This document shows, in pieces, positions 1 through 13,189 of a stretch of 64,000 nucleotides of DNA. Source of the DNA: Aporrectodea caliginosa (Eukaryota; Annelida; Clitellata; Crassiclitellata; Lumbricidae); contig JACEVL010000033.1 of NCBI GenBank assembly GCA_020284085.1, positions 1,870,501-1,934,500 on the forward strand, in the 5' to 3' direction. Position 1 is the stretch's first letter. Every line of letters starts with the position of its first letter. Both the position numbers and the translations under genes were made by a program. The notes below the pieces were generated by a model that was not told the origin of the DNA, searched no databases, and saw only the letters and a list, made by a program, of their open reading frames with translations.

Positions 1-2164
1 AAACTGTGTGATCATGAAGCCTACAGAGCATCACTTTGTAATTTTGTTTATGGCAAATGCTTTGCCACAGAGATTTTGGCAATTGCAAATGCTTGCCTAG
101 CTTCCAGCTAAGGTTTTTGCAATAACATAGGAGCATAGAAATTGGTTATAATTATGAGAATATTGAGAATGCAATAAAAGTACTAGAATATTGCCATTAA
201 ATTATCTACATCATTCATTAGATGGCAAATGAAACTGAAAGTAATATTACGGAACATCTATGCATCCCTAGTCCTCGTCACTAGCCTTAATGATTTGACG
301 TTTCCACCCTTGATATTAGCCTAATGAGCTTTAAATAGTTGATGAGACTTCATCTGTGAGGCAACAACAGAGACTTGTATTATTTTTTTTTGAAAGCTGT
401 TATCAAAAGCGCATTTGTCAGTTACAAATGTTCACTTTATGACACGTTCTTCAAAAGCCGGAATTGGATCTTCGTACCATTTTAGCGATCAGTCTGTGGT
501 GCCAGCAACTTAGGTACGAGAACGGGCATCCATGGTTAGATACAAGTGTATTTTCATCAGACTGTGTGGTCAGCCAGCTAGCCATGGCTAATGACAATTT
601 CTATGACCAATGCAAATCTGAAGCAAGTGCAGGTTGATGCCGTGCTCATTAGGCCACTGCACTGTAGAAGTGCATTATGCAGTCCATTTGATCTATTATT
701 ATCAGTTGCAGGAAGTCCCATTGGAGATCGCAGCCACATGTTGTCAGTGCTTTTGGATGCTACATTCCACCCTCTATTCAACAGCATTCCATAGACTGCA
801 AAAGACTGGTTTTTTCCAGTCGCAGGAAACTGAGCATAACAATATTGAATTCCTTCTGCCAAGGAGTCAATTCATTCCCAGTGCCTTGTGCAAGTCAGCT
901 GTGATGAGGCCTTGTCAGTCCACGCCACACAATGTGGTGCATTCCGTCGCACAATGGCCCAGCCTCAGTCTTCTGCAGAGGAGGAGCATTGTAACAGGGA
1001 CTGTGCATACATACCCTGGTAATTGTCAACAGTGGAGGAGTTCTTGTCAGCTGAATGGATGCTCCATGTGTGTACATGATGTGCTCAATGGCATGGCAGC
1101 TGCATTCCTTTTCCAGCCCAGACATCAAGAGCAGAGCAATCTCATGAACTAAACAGACGACTCTCGAATTGGAAATTAAGGTTGTGCAACAGGCTTTATT
1201 TACATCACCAGTATAGAGAGTTTCGTAACTGACTTTATATTAATGTCCAGACAATTCTCTAATTAATATGTAAATACAGCAGGGATGCGTATGTCTCAGT
1301 TGTTTTGTTTAGATACGAAGGCTGAGGAAAGAATTTAATGTGTGTCATTCTCAACTACACTTCTTGTTTAGCCTTGGTCAGAATCGCTACCTTCTTTTAA
1401 GATAAGAACAGTAGCTGGGCAAGTCCATCTTTTAGTTGTTTTCTAGTTAGGTAGATACCTAGACACTTAACATTGTCTAAAAAAAAATTATTTTAAATTA
1501 AAAATTTTTTTTTTAATTGACACCTGAATTTAACCTTTGGGACATTGATAACATTGCTTTCCATTGCATAAAAATATTTTTTTTTGGCCTCAGCAAGGTG
1601 AAATATGATGACGATATATTCGTTTATTATTATACAACGATGCAGCATTGCATAAAATGGTTTTACAAAATAAAAATTTTTCCTACCTACCTACCCAGAT
1701 TTTAAAACCACTGTTACCGGAAACACACCTATATTTTTTTGGCCGCAGAAAAAATGTTCAGAGATAAGCAGACATTGCTCAGATAGTTAGTCTGTCAAAT
1801 TTTGTATTGTCTAAGTTTGCATGTTTAGAAAACAGATTTAATGCTTTAATACCAGCTGACGTGAATTTGACATTTAATTAGTGGGCTAAGCAGTTTGATC
1901 CTTGGGGATTCTGTTTTCATTCATATATCATATGGGATTATTAAACTCTGATGACTGTTTCTAATTTATGAATAATTGTCTTTTAAAAGTGCTGTTTGTA
2001 ATGCTATGTAGCTAATAATATTCAGTAAAAATTGTTACAGTTATTCCGTGATGACCTTTTGAGTATTCTTTCATTGAGAAATCTTTTTACTGAGAATTCA
2101 CTGCATCTTTGTTTCTGGTGGAATGTTGTCGAGAATAAAATCTTTCAGATATCATTTTAACCCA
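1..2164. other. No recognisable gene; overlapping open frames at 578-1152
   Basis: I see no family I recognise here. Open frames of 60 to 172 codons overlap on both strands between 578 and 1152 (the longest is on + from 634), which is unusual for such AT-rich DNA. None shows a known motif, and the two strands are equally open, so a decayed transposon or chance is as likely as an exon. The remainder is AT-rich spacer with homopolymer T and A runs. Confidence 0.4.
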
Positions 2165-2193
2165 ATGATGATGATGATGATGATGATGACGAC

Positions 2194-2225
<32 letters not shown>

Positions 2226-2242
2226 CGATGACGATGATGATG
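2165..2242. repeat. (GAT)n microsatellite
   Basis: Trinucleotide GAT/ATG repeats with a few GAC interruptions. The ORF running through it is poly-Met/Thr and is an artefact of the repeat. Confidence 0.95.
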
Positions 2243-2499
2243 CAGTATATCTTGCCTAGTCATTATGGGTCATTAGTAAGCATGATATGGCTCTCTGTTG
2301 CTGGCTAGGTGTACTGCCGTCATGGAGGCTTTTAGTGAGATTGACCCAAGGCATTGATTTTGCAGCAGAATTTATCAATAGCAGCTTCCTGTAGTCTTTA
2401 GTGATCATGAGTATGTAGTGCTTTGTTCATGGAAAAACATCTAAAGGTTCTCTTTGGCTATTACCTTCACCGGTTCATTGTTTGCTTTGCAGTCGTCAC

Positions 2500-3000
2500 T
2501 CCATGCCTATGTCTCTCTATATGTCTATGTCTGTCTCTCCTTTCCATGAGTATTGGTTGGTCTGTATCTGTCTGTCTCAGTCTCTCTGTCTTTGTTATCT
2601 CTATTAGTTGTTCACTGTTTGTCTTCGTCCTTTCTTGTTGCTCCACATAACTGTTTCCGTCTCTTTCTGTTGTTTTGTTCTAACCTGTAGCAGTCTTCCA
2701 GGATGTGGGTGTGTCTGTCTTTACCTCTCTCTCGCTCAGTCTGAGTGAATGTATAATATATGCATGTTCAATTGTTCATACCTTTGTCTCTGGTATTGTG
2801 TACGTTGGTGTGTGCGTGCATGCATGCGTGCGTGAGTGTGGGTGTGACTATTTGTCTATTTTTTCTCTGATTGTGTTGTCTATCTTTTAGTGTCTATCTG
2901 TGGTTGGTTATCTCAGTCTGTCATCTCTCTGTGTCTGTGGCTCTTTGTGTCTGTGACTCTGTGTGTCATTGTGTTTGTGTGTTTGGATGTGTTGTGGTTT
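2500..3000. repeat. Low-complexity TCTG/TGTG-rich tract
   Basis: About 500 bp rich in TGTCTGTCTC and GTGTGTG words, with a TGCATGCATGCGTGCGTG stretch near 2820. Open frames here are leucine, serine and valine rich because of the base composition and are not credible genes. Confidence 0.8.
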
Positions 3001-4900
3001 GATTGATTGTTTCTGCTTCAGCAGCCGAAGACTTTTGCTGTCCAGACCTTAACCTACTAAATCAGGTGATGAATTGACGCTCAGGTCAATCTATCACACA
3101 GTCATTACTTATGTGCCAGCTTTCTGAAACACGAATCTACTCCACTTCCACCGAAGAACATTTCGAGAAACTTGCATCTCACATTTGAACATAATATGTT
3201 CTAGCAGCAGACATGAGTTTGGCATGATGGATTCAGTTTCCTGCTGACATTTATGTCTCATGGTTGTGAAAGGTAGCAATGTAAATATAAGTGTGGCCAT
3301 GGGGGTGCTATGATTGTTCGTTTCTACAAGACAGTCAGTGCTTTTCAGCATGGTTTCTGCCATGTCTATACATTACTTTTACTGTGTGTATGTTACACAG
3401 ACCTTAAATACTCTGCAGAGAACATAAGAAAAGATGGGTTCAGTAAGTTTTCCATACATGGTAAGTGTATGAAGTGATAAGCTTAACACTTTAATTCATG
3501 ATTAGCAGGTATTAAAAGTGACTGGGAAACCAATGCAGCTGGTTGTGAAGGTGTTAGTGACACATTTCAATGGAATAGTTACTTTAAAATCCGGAGACTA
3601 GGAATGGAAATAACTGAGGATGACAAATGAGAATCCGAATGAAGTGCTTCTAATGCCTAGTAATAGCAACAGGAACTAGCGTTCCTAGAAAGTCATTTTC
3701 TAGTTGTTTAAAATCACTGTTGTTTATGAGTAGGTAGGAATTTGTTATGAACTTGTATGAGCTTAGTTAAGGACCAAAATATTGCTGAATCAGGTATAGG
3801 AAATAGCAAATGCAGGTATCCTCATCATTTACAAATTCTAAATTGGTAATATTGTTATTAAGTTGTGGCACTGAGCTACCAGATTTTTCTGATACCTGAA
3901 GAATTTTACTCAGAAGCAATCACAGGAAATGTGGCGACAAAGCCAAACAGTTTACATGTGTTTAGGTGACCAGACTGAAATATGAATACTATTATATCAT
4001 ATGATTATACCTGGATCCATCCTGTCCTTGACCTTATAGTTTTTCTAGTTCTAGACGGAACCCACCAACGTCCACCATACCAGCACTTCTGCCTCCTTCC
4101 TCTGGTCTTCTGGCGTGCAGTCTTAGATCTCCACTTGGTATCTCTGGTCAGTCCCTCTGACACGACAGAGTGCTCTTGAATAAGGTGGTGCCCTGCACTT
4201 AGCTTTTAAGTAGCACTTGAGAAATTTTGAGATTAAGCTTACTATTATGATGTGTTAGAGGACGATGCAACTTAAGAGGGAAATGAGAACAAAGGTGGTT
4301 CGCCAGTTATGATATCCTCACTTCTGCATTATGGCTATCTCTCCCCAATTGATACTCTGTACACAACCGGATATCCATAGGCCAACTGCTCTGAGGAGGA
4401 GGAAGGAGAGGAGGACAGGAGGAGAGATAGTGTAGTGGTGGTCTGAAGGAGTCAACCAGCTCAGGTGGACCTCCAAGATGACTCTCATGATCAAGCCTGA
4501 CCACGGTAACCATAGAAACTTGTAGTTTATTGGTGGCTGTTGTTGTTCTGCTTAGGCTGACAAGTGAAGGAAACTTTATGCTGTAGTGACTGATTTGTGG
4601 ACTATATATAGGGAACCGTGAAGACCATTAGGCAGAGCTTATTGACTGAGGAAACATAATGTTATGCCTTTGGTGGACACTTCATTAAACTGAGGCAGTA
4701 AATTGTAGGTCATAAACTAGGGCTTTATGTGGCCTGTTATGCTTGGCAGCTTGAAAGTTTTAGAGGAAGACAGACAGTCGGTCAGGCTTAAACTTCAGAG
4801 AAATGTCCCTACAGCAGGGATAAATCTGCCATAGACATAAGTCAAGGAAGAAGATGAAGAGCTCTCCCTTCAGCTGGTTTGAACGGCAGCCATGGATATA
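3001..4900. other. No recognisable gene
   Basis: AT-rich single-copy-looking DNA with only short open frames on both strands. I see no domain, RNA gene or clear element end. Confidence 0.4.
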
Positions 4901-4924
4901 AAGTTTTAGTGAATTCATTTTCAT

Positions 4925-4985
4925 AGGGCATGCAAGGGCAGGGGGCCAGTCCTCTTCCCCACTGTCTGATCTTCTCACCGAGAGT
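4925..4985 (-). repeat. SINE-like fragment
   Basis: The stretch GGCCAGTCCTCTTCCCCAC followed by CTGATCTTCTCACC resembles 23946-23990, inside the better preserved SINE. It is probably a short fragment of the same family in the same orientation. The match is about 45 bp and imperfect. Confidence 0.4.
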
Positions 4986-4999
4986 GTACCATCATTGTA

Positions 5000-7187
5000 C
5001 TCAGTGCTGCTAGATGAAATATTTATAATGAAACACTATATTCCATTAAGTGTTAGATTTATTTTTCATTGGGTTGCCAGTTTAAGTTATTTTTCTGAAT
5101 GGCAACATATAAAATGGTTGATATTATGTGACTGTTTGTGTAATCGTCCAAGACCATTAAACCTTCTTCTTTTGTTGTTAGATTTCTTCAACCTGGCTGT
5201 AGATAAATGTGCTCTAATGATTTTCAGTGTTTCAGAGACAGAAATTTTAGCAACTTTTTTTTTTAAGTGAGTAAAAATTCTAAATGTTACTCTCCTATCA
5301 AAGAACTGTTTGAGACGAAAGTGTTGGATTCTTTGTGTAAATATATAGACAATGGAGAGATTGAGACTAAGTCAAGTGAAGGACTTTGTAAGTAAGTTTT
5401 TAAGTTAAATTAATTCAAGGTCAAGTTTTTGTATATAGCTTATGCAAGCTTTGGGAAACTTATGAAGTTGAGCGGTGAGATATAAAGATATAATTTTGCA
5501 ATATTAGACAGTTAAGTATTTCCACATTCTCTCTTAGACTCGCATTAGAATACCTCTTAGTTGAATAGATGTTGTGGTGAAACTTCAGTAATATTAGCAT
5601 GATGTCTATGGCATGCACAAAGTTAGGTAAAATCATGTTAAACAAATTAGAAGTATATCACAGGTAGATCAGGCCAGATGGCTGGGTGGAAGAAAGGTCA
5701 TCAGGACATTGTAGATAAGTGGTGCTGGCAAATGCTAACCTCTTGCTGTTACAGCAGTTCCTGTTTTGAGGATATACAGGAAGAAATAGGGAGCTTGACC
5801 TGAGGCTTGATGTGTGATCACGAGAGATGGATCGGTTTGACTCCGCTTCCTTGCTGGACAGGCTGTCTGGCTGAACACCTGATCTTGGCTGAACACCTGA
5901 GTTCTAGTAAGCAACAGTAAAAACTGGCCTACTTCTGCCATTGTATGTATGATGCAGCCATTGGATGTATGTATGTGTGTATGACTGTATGTATGTACAC
6001 ATGTATCTGGGCTTTTTTGGGCACATTTTAAGAACCTGTCAAGAGTCCTGTGAACATGACTGTCACAGGAAGGAACCTGTGCAGGACAGGGCCCAGTTTT
6101 CAGTTTTCTTATACTGATGTACGGAAGCAGGGATCGGAAGATCTCTCCCGGGCAGCCAAGAGAGGCTGCTGACGTCTCGACTGGCACCAAACAGTACAAA
6201 CGTTTATGTATATACTGGTATGCATGTATGTATGTCTATATATGCATATAGAAATATTTATATGAGGGATATCCTTACTGTGCTTACTGCTCGTGGAAAT
6301 CAGGTGTGTGGTTACTCTGCCACTGTTTGATATATCAGCGATATGCAAGTTTATAAGAGCTGGTCATCTCTTCGATCAGCATCTGCTGGAAAGTATGTTG
6401 TTCCTGACACACATCTTGTCTTTGACAGGCATTCATTCACAGCTGCCAGGCCGACCATTTGAAATGGTCTGCCTCCTCATGTTGGCAACTCTACTACTAC
6501 TACTACCAAGAATGTCTTTTGCTGTAACCGGAAAACTTATCTCTTCTAAATGAACTTTTTGTCAAAATGTTTTATTTTTCAATAAATTCTATTTCTATGG
6601 GTTGTCAAACTGAGACTAACTTATTTACTTATTGAAGAATAAAAGGTTTTCTAAACGTAAGAATGCATAAAATAGGCACAGTTTCATAAGAAATGCTCAG
6701 TCATAGTCCTAAAGCCATGTGTACCGTAATATAGTAGGCCTAGCATTCTATTTCAGCTGAATTTCAGCAAAATTCTGAAATCAGATTTAATTAGTGAAAG
6801 TTATGTGGTCGAGTTACTAACCAGTTACCTATCAATAAATGCTTGTTAGTATCTGAAGGATAGGTGTACATTTTGTTTATTAATTATGTACCATCTTAAT
6901 AATATAAACATTTTCCATGTTTAGTTTCTTCTTGAGCATATATGAGGCACAAAACTGGCTGTGCTTGTGCTTCTGTGATGATAGCTTCTTATTCAATGCA
7001 GGAACTCGGAAATGACTGTGGGCCATGCTGCGATATTTGTTCATACATTTTGGCCCTTGCCATCGCCAGCTCTTCAGTATGCATTCATGCATCTTGCGTT
7101 GTACAGCAAGTGCATCTTGGATAAAAGCACGTCACCATCTTTATTGCTCTCTTTTCTCTGTTTATGTGTAGGAGAAGCGATGCTCTG
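5000..7187. other. No recognisable gene; short TATG-rich microsatellites
   Basis: Includes TATG/TGTA-rich tracts near 5940-6005 and 6205-6255. The open frames in both directions around 5735-6553 overlap these repeats and show no family motif. Confidence 0.4.
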
Positions 7188-7240
7188 CCTCACTGCCTGC
7201 CTGCCTGCCTGTCTGTCTGTCTGTCTGTCTGTCTGTGTGC
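7188..7240. repeat. (CTGC/CTGT)n microsatellite
   Basis: A run of CTGC units changes into a run of CTGT units. Confidence 0.95.
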
Positions 7241-7910
7241 CTGTCTGTTTGAATTTGCTTGATGCTTTTAATACCTTAGAGCAGGAAATAAGCTAGGCCA
7301 TCATTCTCTGAACAGGCAGAAAAAGACGGATGTCTTGTTGCATGCATCTCTTGCAATGCTGTCTTCAGATTGATGTTAATATTCAGGATCAGAGTAATTA
7401 GAGGCTGGCCATGTCTCTGAAATAAATATAGCTAGAATATGGAAGCAGTCTCAAGCAAACCAACTCGTACATGTATTAACTAAAAATTTAGAAAACATGT
7501 AAGAGGATGTTATAAAGGTGTTTTTACAAGTCTGAATGAGCACCTGTATATTATATGGCTAGACTAAAATACAATTTTGAGGTGTTTCCATTTATAAATA
7601 ATTTGCATTAGCATCTCAAACACAAACTTACATCCTGGCAAACAGAATGATTTGAAACAAGTTTGTAAATATGGTGCCATTTATATTACATTGAGTAATC
7701 ATCTCATCCCAGTTATAAATAATCATCTCATCCCAGATGCACAAAAATTACTGTTTGTCATGATGATTGTGCAATAGGCCTACAATAATGCCTCCCTTAC
7801 AAGCCATGCAAACATTAAGAGCTGTAGATTGGTAAGCTTTTAGTTTAGAGTTCTGCAAAGTCATGTAATAAAACATTTATGTAGGGTCTTTTAGGCACCT
7901 CTCTTTCACG

Positions 7911-8004
7911 GAATGGGCTTGGTGAAGTCTGGAATGGGCTTAGTGAAGTCTGAAATGGGCTTGTTGAAGTCTGGAATGGACTTGGTGAAGTCTGAAATGG
8001 GCTT
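7911..8004. repeat. 20-bp minisatellite, about 4.5 copies
   Basis: Tandem copies of GAATGGGCTTGGTGAAGTCT with single-base differences. The order of variants (GGAATGGGCTT, GAAATGGGCTT, GGAATGGACTT) shows ordinary unequal expansion. Confidence 0.9.
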
Positions 8005-8253
8005 CAGGTTTCTATTCAGATTCTCACTTCATCAAAGAAACTGATGGTCAGTTGCAATTGGGGATAGATTCTTTGCTAATAGGCATATAAGGATGGGACC
8101 TGTATAACAGCAAATAGCTTTAAGCCTTCTTACACTGATACATAAGAAAGGATGTGCTTTAAGCAAATAGCCCATTTCCACAAGTAGTAGGCCCTATATA
8201 TATAGTTGATGAGCCAGAGGTTTGTCTGGTGTGCTATCATCCTGTGCAGGAAG

Positions 8254-9427
8254 CAGTGATGAGTAATTAAGATGTTGCAACTAATTAATTAGAATTAGCT
8301 TTAGTTAGAATTTCATAATTGGATTTAGAATTGGAATCAACATTATTAGGAGAACTAAGTAATTAGAATTAGAATTACCAGGTATCATTCAACTACTTCA
8401 TTAAGATTAGCTGTTGATGTCAGAATACACATTGACATTAAATGTATATTACCACTTTGGCGTTCAATCTATTAGACAAATATTTCAAATAATGACAATA
8501 ACTCAAATTTCAATGGTCTTCATCCAGATTCTTCTTATTACTGTGGGAAACGTTTTTATTTATAACGTGGATTGGTAATTGCACTTTGGAACAATCATGA
8601 GTTCTAGAGTATTGTCTTCAAGTCTATATTTCTTTACTCATTTGTAACCAATTACTGAAAACACTAACGGCGATTTTGATGCTGATGTTATCAGGAACAG
8701 CATGTATCATCAAAAACTCCAACTATTGGTTGATCCGTTTATTAGTTACAATAGAAATCATCTCACGCTTAAAAAATAAGTAAGAAACTATGCAGACAAG
8801 GTAATTATGAATCTAATTATGCACAGCTTTTAATTAGAATTAGGCTACTGGCTTTTAGTATTAGCCAATTAGCAAAATTTTGGTTTCTAAGTTGCCAACT
8901 ATAGAATTCGAATGAGCTAATTACCACTGTAGCTGGTTACACCTCAAATCCACAGCTGGGAGGAAGGCTGTATTTAAGCTTTTAAAATTTGTTAAGACAA
9001 TATTGATTCGAAACGTAAATAGAGTTTGTATCCGGGTGCACTTTGAACGGGGGCCCGGGGCCCTTTTAGCAACAGCTAGGACTGGGAAACGTTTTTATTT
9101 ATGCAGAACAGACCTCCTTTGGGACAATCATGAATAATTATTGTCTTGCAGTCACTCATTTGTAACCAATCTACACTAAATGATGCTGATGTTGCAGGAA
9201 CAACATGTATCATCAAAAACTCAAACTATTGGTTGATGTTTATTAGTTACAATGAAATCATCCAGCAAAAAATAAGTAAGAAACTATGCAGACAAGGTAA
9301 TTATGTATCTAATTATGAGCTTTTAATTAGAATTAGGCTACTTTTTAATTAGAATTAGCAAAATTCTGGTTTCTAATTAATTATAGAATTCGAATTAGCT
9401 AATTAAGTAATTAGTTACCCTTCACTG
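8254..9427. mobile_element. hAT-like element with TAATTAG-rich subterminal repeats
   Basis: The left end CAGTGATGAGTAATTAA and the right end, read on the other strand, CAGTGAAGGGTAACTAA form an imperfect terminal inverted repeat (14 of 17). The flanks GCAGGAAG (8246-8253) and GGAGGAAG (9428-9435) match at 7 of 8 positions, as expected for the 8-bp target duplication of hAT elements. The interior is packed with AATTAGAATTAG words, possibly transposase-binding sites. No transposase is visible. The element also contains a large internal direct duplication. Confidence 0.65.
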
Positions 9428-9560
9428 GGAGGAAGGCTGGTTAGCTTGTTAGACAATATTGAAACGAAACGTAAATAGAGATGGTAAAACAGTTTGTATC
9501 CAGTGCACTTTGCCCTTTTAGCAACAGCTAGGACTGCTTAATTAGGATGCAGAACAGACC
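8548..9560. repeat. Tandem duplication of a unit of about 540 bp
   Basis: GGAAACGTTTTTATTTAT at 8548 recurs at 9085. The following blocks recur in the same order: the CAATCATGA block, the CTCATTTGTAACCAAT block, ATCATCAAAAACTC, AAGAAACTATGCAGACAAGG, GGAGGAAGGCTG, GAAACGTAAATAGAG and CAACAGCTAGGACTG. The copies differ by many small deletions, so the duplication is old. It covers part of the hAT-like element and its right flank. Confidence 0.75.
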
Positions 9561-11190
9561 TCCCAGGGAAAGATAATAACTATTGTACTTGCAGTCAAAG
9601 TGGGTCTACATAGTTGTGTGGTTTTTATAAGTTGGTGGGTAATAATTTGGGTTGGTTATATTGACAGATAATTAGTAGCTCATAGGAAAGGTCAGAAAAA
9701 GGTTGAGCAAATAAGTATATTAGGCCTTTGATGCTGTCCTGGCTATTATGTGTATTAACATATGAAATGGTACATTTTTCTTGAGAGATCTACAGCTAAT
9801 ATCATACTGAGAGCCCAACAGTCTATGAATAAGTACAGCATATTAATTATGTTGCTTTTGCAAGTATTCTCATATATAGGGGATGCAGATGGTATCCTCT
9901 GAATGGAAATCCTTTATAAAGATTTAATGGTTTGAGATGCAGACCAAATCTCATCGCTGCTTTCAAGGGTCGCTTGGTTACGTCAGCAGTGTCTGCAGCA
10001 GCAGCAGCAGCAGCAGCAAGCATCAGCAGTAGCAGAGGAGACTTCTAGTGCCATCTGTTTGTTGCAAAAGCAGAGTAGATCGATGCCAGGCAAGATGCTG
10101 CCTTGGCTGGCTTCCTCCACAGCATCATTTGCTAATGGGTGGTCTCTGCCCATCCGTCTGCAGGCTCTATTTTTCCAAAATCAAATCATGGCTTCTATTC
10201 CATCGACCAACCGACCGTATAGTTTTATTGGCTTATTTTCTCAACGTCATACAATACCCACAACTTAATCTTTATGACAGTCTGTCTCTAATCTATAATG
10301 CTACTGCTCAGCACATAATTACGTAATGGAAGTTCAGTCTGTGTTTACCTCTTCTGCCGCTAGGGTCTATCATCTGTCCTTCTAACACCAGCTGTCTTAT
10401 TTACCCATGTGCTTCTCTTCTACAGTGTATATCATGGTTGTGTATGTAGGCCTATGTATCTATATATGTATATGTATATATTTGTGTGTATATGTATGTA
10501 TGTATGAATATGTATGTATGTATGTATGTTTATATGTTTGTGTATATGTTTATATGTTTGCATACTTGTTAATTTAAAAAGCACATTTGAAGAACTTCCT
10601 CAAGGCCCTCTATATGCATTTGTTATTGGAGTAATTGCATACAGTTGTATCATTGTGTGTATGTTGGTTTACCATAATCTGTTTTCCGGTGTTCACAATC
10701 TGTCTGTCTGTGTGTTTATATGTGTACAAATTTATTAGTGTGTAATGTTACATATGCAGCCAATATGTAGTAGTTTGGGTATGTACAACAGTTTGAGGAT
10801 GTCTGTGAATTGCGTGTTTCAAGTCTGTCACTGTAAACTGCTGCTGAAGATGGGCATTGTGTTCATGCTTAGGTCTTTGGCCATCAGCTGTTCATAAGAA
10901 CCTGTGAATTATAGTGCTTAACTTTATACTATCTATGTATGTAGAGCACCTTTTAAGACCTTCACAAGGGTGCTTAAGGTGACAATCTAACAGATCTTAA
11001 ACGGTCCATCTTAAGATGGCTTAAAAATGTTTCTTAAGTTGTCTGTGATTAAATGGTTTGTAAGTTTAATGGTATAGACTGTTCCAGGAGGTTGGTTCAA
11101 TGTGGGAGAAAGCACTATGGTTTAGTATACATGTACGTTTGTTTGGTTGTGCTAAAATAGAACTAAAAGAGTTATTATGATGCTCAGGCA
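9561..11190. other. No recognisable gene; CAG and TATG simple repeats
   Basis: Contains a CAG repeat (about 9989-10020) and a TATG/TGTA-rich tract (about 10440-10560). The open frames at 10048-10326 and 10514-10738 have no recognisable motif. Confidence 0.5.
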
Positions 11191-12117
11191 GATCCTTACG
11201 ACAGGTCTTTTATAAATATAGAAATGTTAGTCTCTGTAAGAAAAAGATTCTGGCATCACACCTGTAAATGTTTTCTTTTTTTTCTCATGATGTCATTTGA
11301 AGAAAAGTATTGTGAATTAAGGTTCTGAATCTGGAGATGCGCCTCAGAGATGGGTAACTAATCGATTAGATGCTAATCGATTAGCTAATCGATTAGACAA
11401 ACAGCTAATTCTAATTCTAATCGATTAGCTGTCATCTGATGCTAATTCTAATTCTAATCGATTAGCAATTTTCAGCTAATTCTAATCGAAAATCAATTAG
11501 CTGATCGATTAGATGTGTGAAAATTAAGCTGAGAACGCATTCATTAAGAATGAGTTATTAATATTGAGTTTTCAAGAATTCCTTACTTACTTATTTATCT
11601 GAAGGCTGTTTCAAACCTGCAATGATCTGTTCATGGTTATCTGTCCAATCTGCTCATGCAACACTGAAAGATTTGCATGTCTTCATGTTCTTCATCTACA
11701 GCATCACTGTGTTCCTGCAACCTCAGCTGCCATGGAACGCGTATTTAGTTTTGTGGCTACATCGTAAATGCTAGGCGCTGTAGGCTAAGTGATGCACTGT
11801 ATGCTAATTGCAAAATGATAGTGAACTTATGCAGTGCAATGTCAATAATTGCAGCATGTATTAGTGGAGTTGCTTGCTGGCTTTTGGACTGTTCTCACAC
11901 ATAGCAAGCTTTAGAAGTAATAGTTACATTGTATGCTACAGCTTTAAGCAATGTAATCAGGTATTGGATCCTTACGACAGGTCTTTTATAAATATAGAAA
12001 TGTTAGTCTCTGTAAGAAAAAGATTCTGGCATCACACGTGTAAATGTTTTCTTTTTTTCTCGCGATTCCATTTGAAGAAAAGTATTGTGAATTAAGGTTC
12101 TGAATCTGGAGACGCAG
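11191..12117. repeat. Direct repeat of about 155 bp bracketing a hAT relic
   Basis: The block starting ATCCTTACGACAGGTC at 11191-11347 recurs at 11970-12117 with more than 90% identity by eye. The 620 bp between the copies holds a hAT remnant. The duplication is much longer than a hAT target site, so it probably arose by recombination around the element, or the two copies are the ends of a larger composite. Confidence 0.75.
11345..11860 (+). mobile_element. hAT transposon relic with TAATCGATTAG array
   Basis: The left end CAGAGATGGGTAACTAATCG resembles the terminal repeat of the 8254-9427 element, so they are probably one family. It is followed by about 120 bp of TAATCGATTAG palindromes. Near 11710-11830 the + strand encodes, over broken frames, the hAT C-terminal dimerisation signature: PATSAAMERVFS, then RRCRLSDA and KMIVNL. 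The right end is not clear. Confidence 0.65.
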
Positions 12118-13189
12118 TTTGCATTTTGCTGTGAAAGCGATGAGTTGGAGATCCTGGTTGTTCTGTTTCAAATTTGTGTACACATTATCCTTTGTATCAT
12201 TTATAGTTGTTGGTGAAGAAATGTTTTATATTAATGTTTATGTTTTTTTAAAAAAGAAATCTGAGATGAGTGCCGGTTTGAATCAGATCACTGATGGGAC
12301 ATTCATTTGATAAACTACTGATCAGAAAGTGTTAGCACCTTTCATTTTTATGGCTTGTGACTACCTGAAGACTCAGGTAGCTATTAGTCGTAAACTAATG
12401 ATTATGAGAAATTGATAGAAATGAATAAATTAAACCAATGAAAATAAATCAATATCCTTGTATGCAAAATAAAATCTGTTGGCCAATGCTTTGAGTGCAT
12501 GCATGCTAAATCCAGGCAGATATTTGAATGCCATTAAAATAAACTTTTGAATGCTTTGTTTGATTCACCAGTTCACAGACAACATCACAGAGTTACTTCG
12601 GTGGGCTTGGCTGAGGCATAGAAAACTGGATTCAGAGGCTGATTTCATGCACTTACATGTCAGACCATCTTTATTTAGTGGTTACAGATTAATGCAGACT
12701 TCTGCTTTGTCATTTCCTGCAGCTTCTCATAGGACCACTGAAGAAGATGTGCCCTGAATATTGCATCCAAATAGATATCTTTAGAGTCTCTAATATGTGA
12801 TGATTGGGCACAGGTCATTATTACCTAGTTTACATTTTTACTTAATTTAAAGCCATCCTCTTGCCAGACAGACAAAAAACAAGGAATTAATCTTACCTCC
12901 TGATTAGGTTAAGTAAGTAATCAAGTTAAAGAATTTCCATAGTGCTAAGACTTGTCCCTTTGCAATGCCATCCATTGTAGTTTTGAGTGCAGAGTTCTGT
13001 CCAACAGTCTCAGTGATGAATTCGAAGGCCAAAATTCAAAACTGTTACAGAAATCAAAGGAAAGCCTGTGAAACATGGGCTTCTACTCCCAAGACATCTC
13101 TGGAGAGCTGTCAACTGTCAACTGTCATCTTCATCGAAAGTCTCCCTCCCCCACTGCCTAGCTCCCTTTTCTCCCCTCTATAATAGCTG
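12118..13189. other. No recognisable gene
   Basis: Short open frames on both strands and no motif I can assign. The last 200 bp may be the poorly preserved upstream part of the LINE that follows. Confidence 0.35.

Noticed and set aside
2123..2308. Met/Thr-rich ORF
   Set aside because: Product of the GAT microsatellite.
5735..6199. 154-codon minus ORF
   Set aside because: Its middle is the HTHIHTS-type product of a TATG microsatellite and no family motif is visible on either side.
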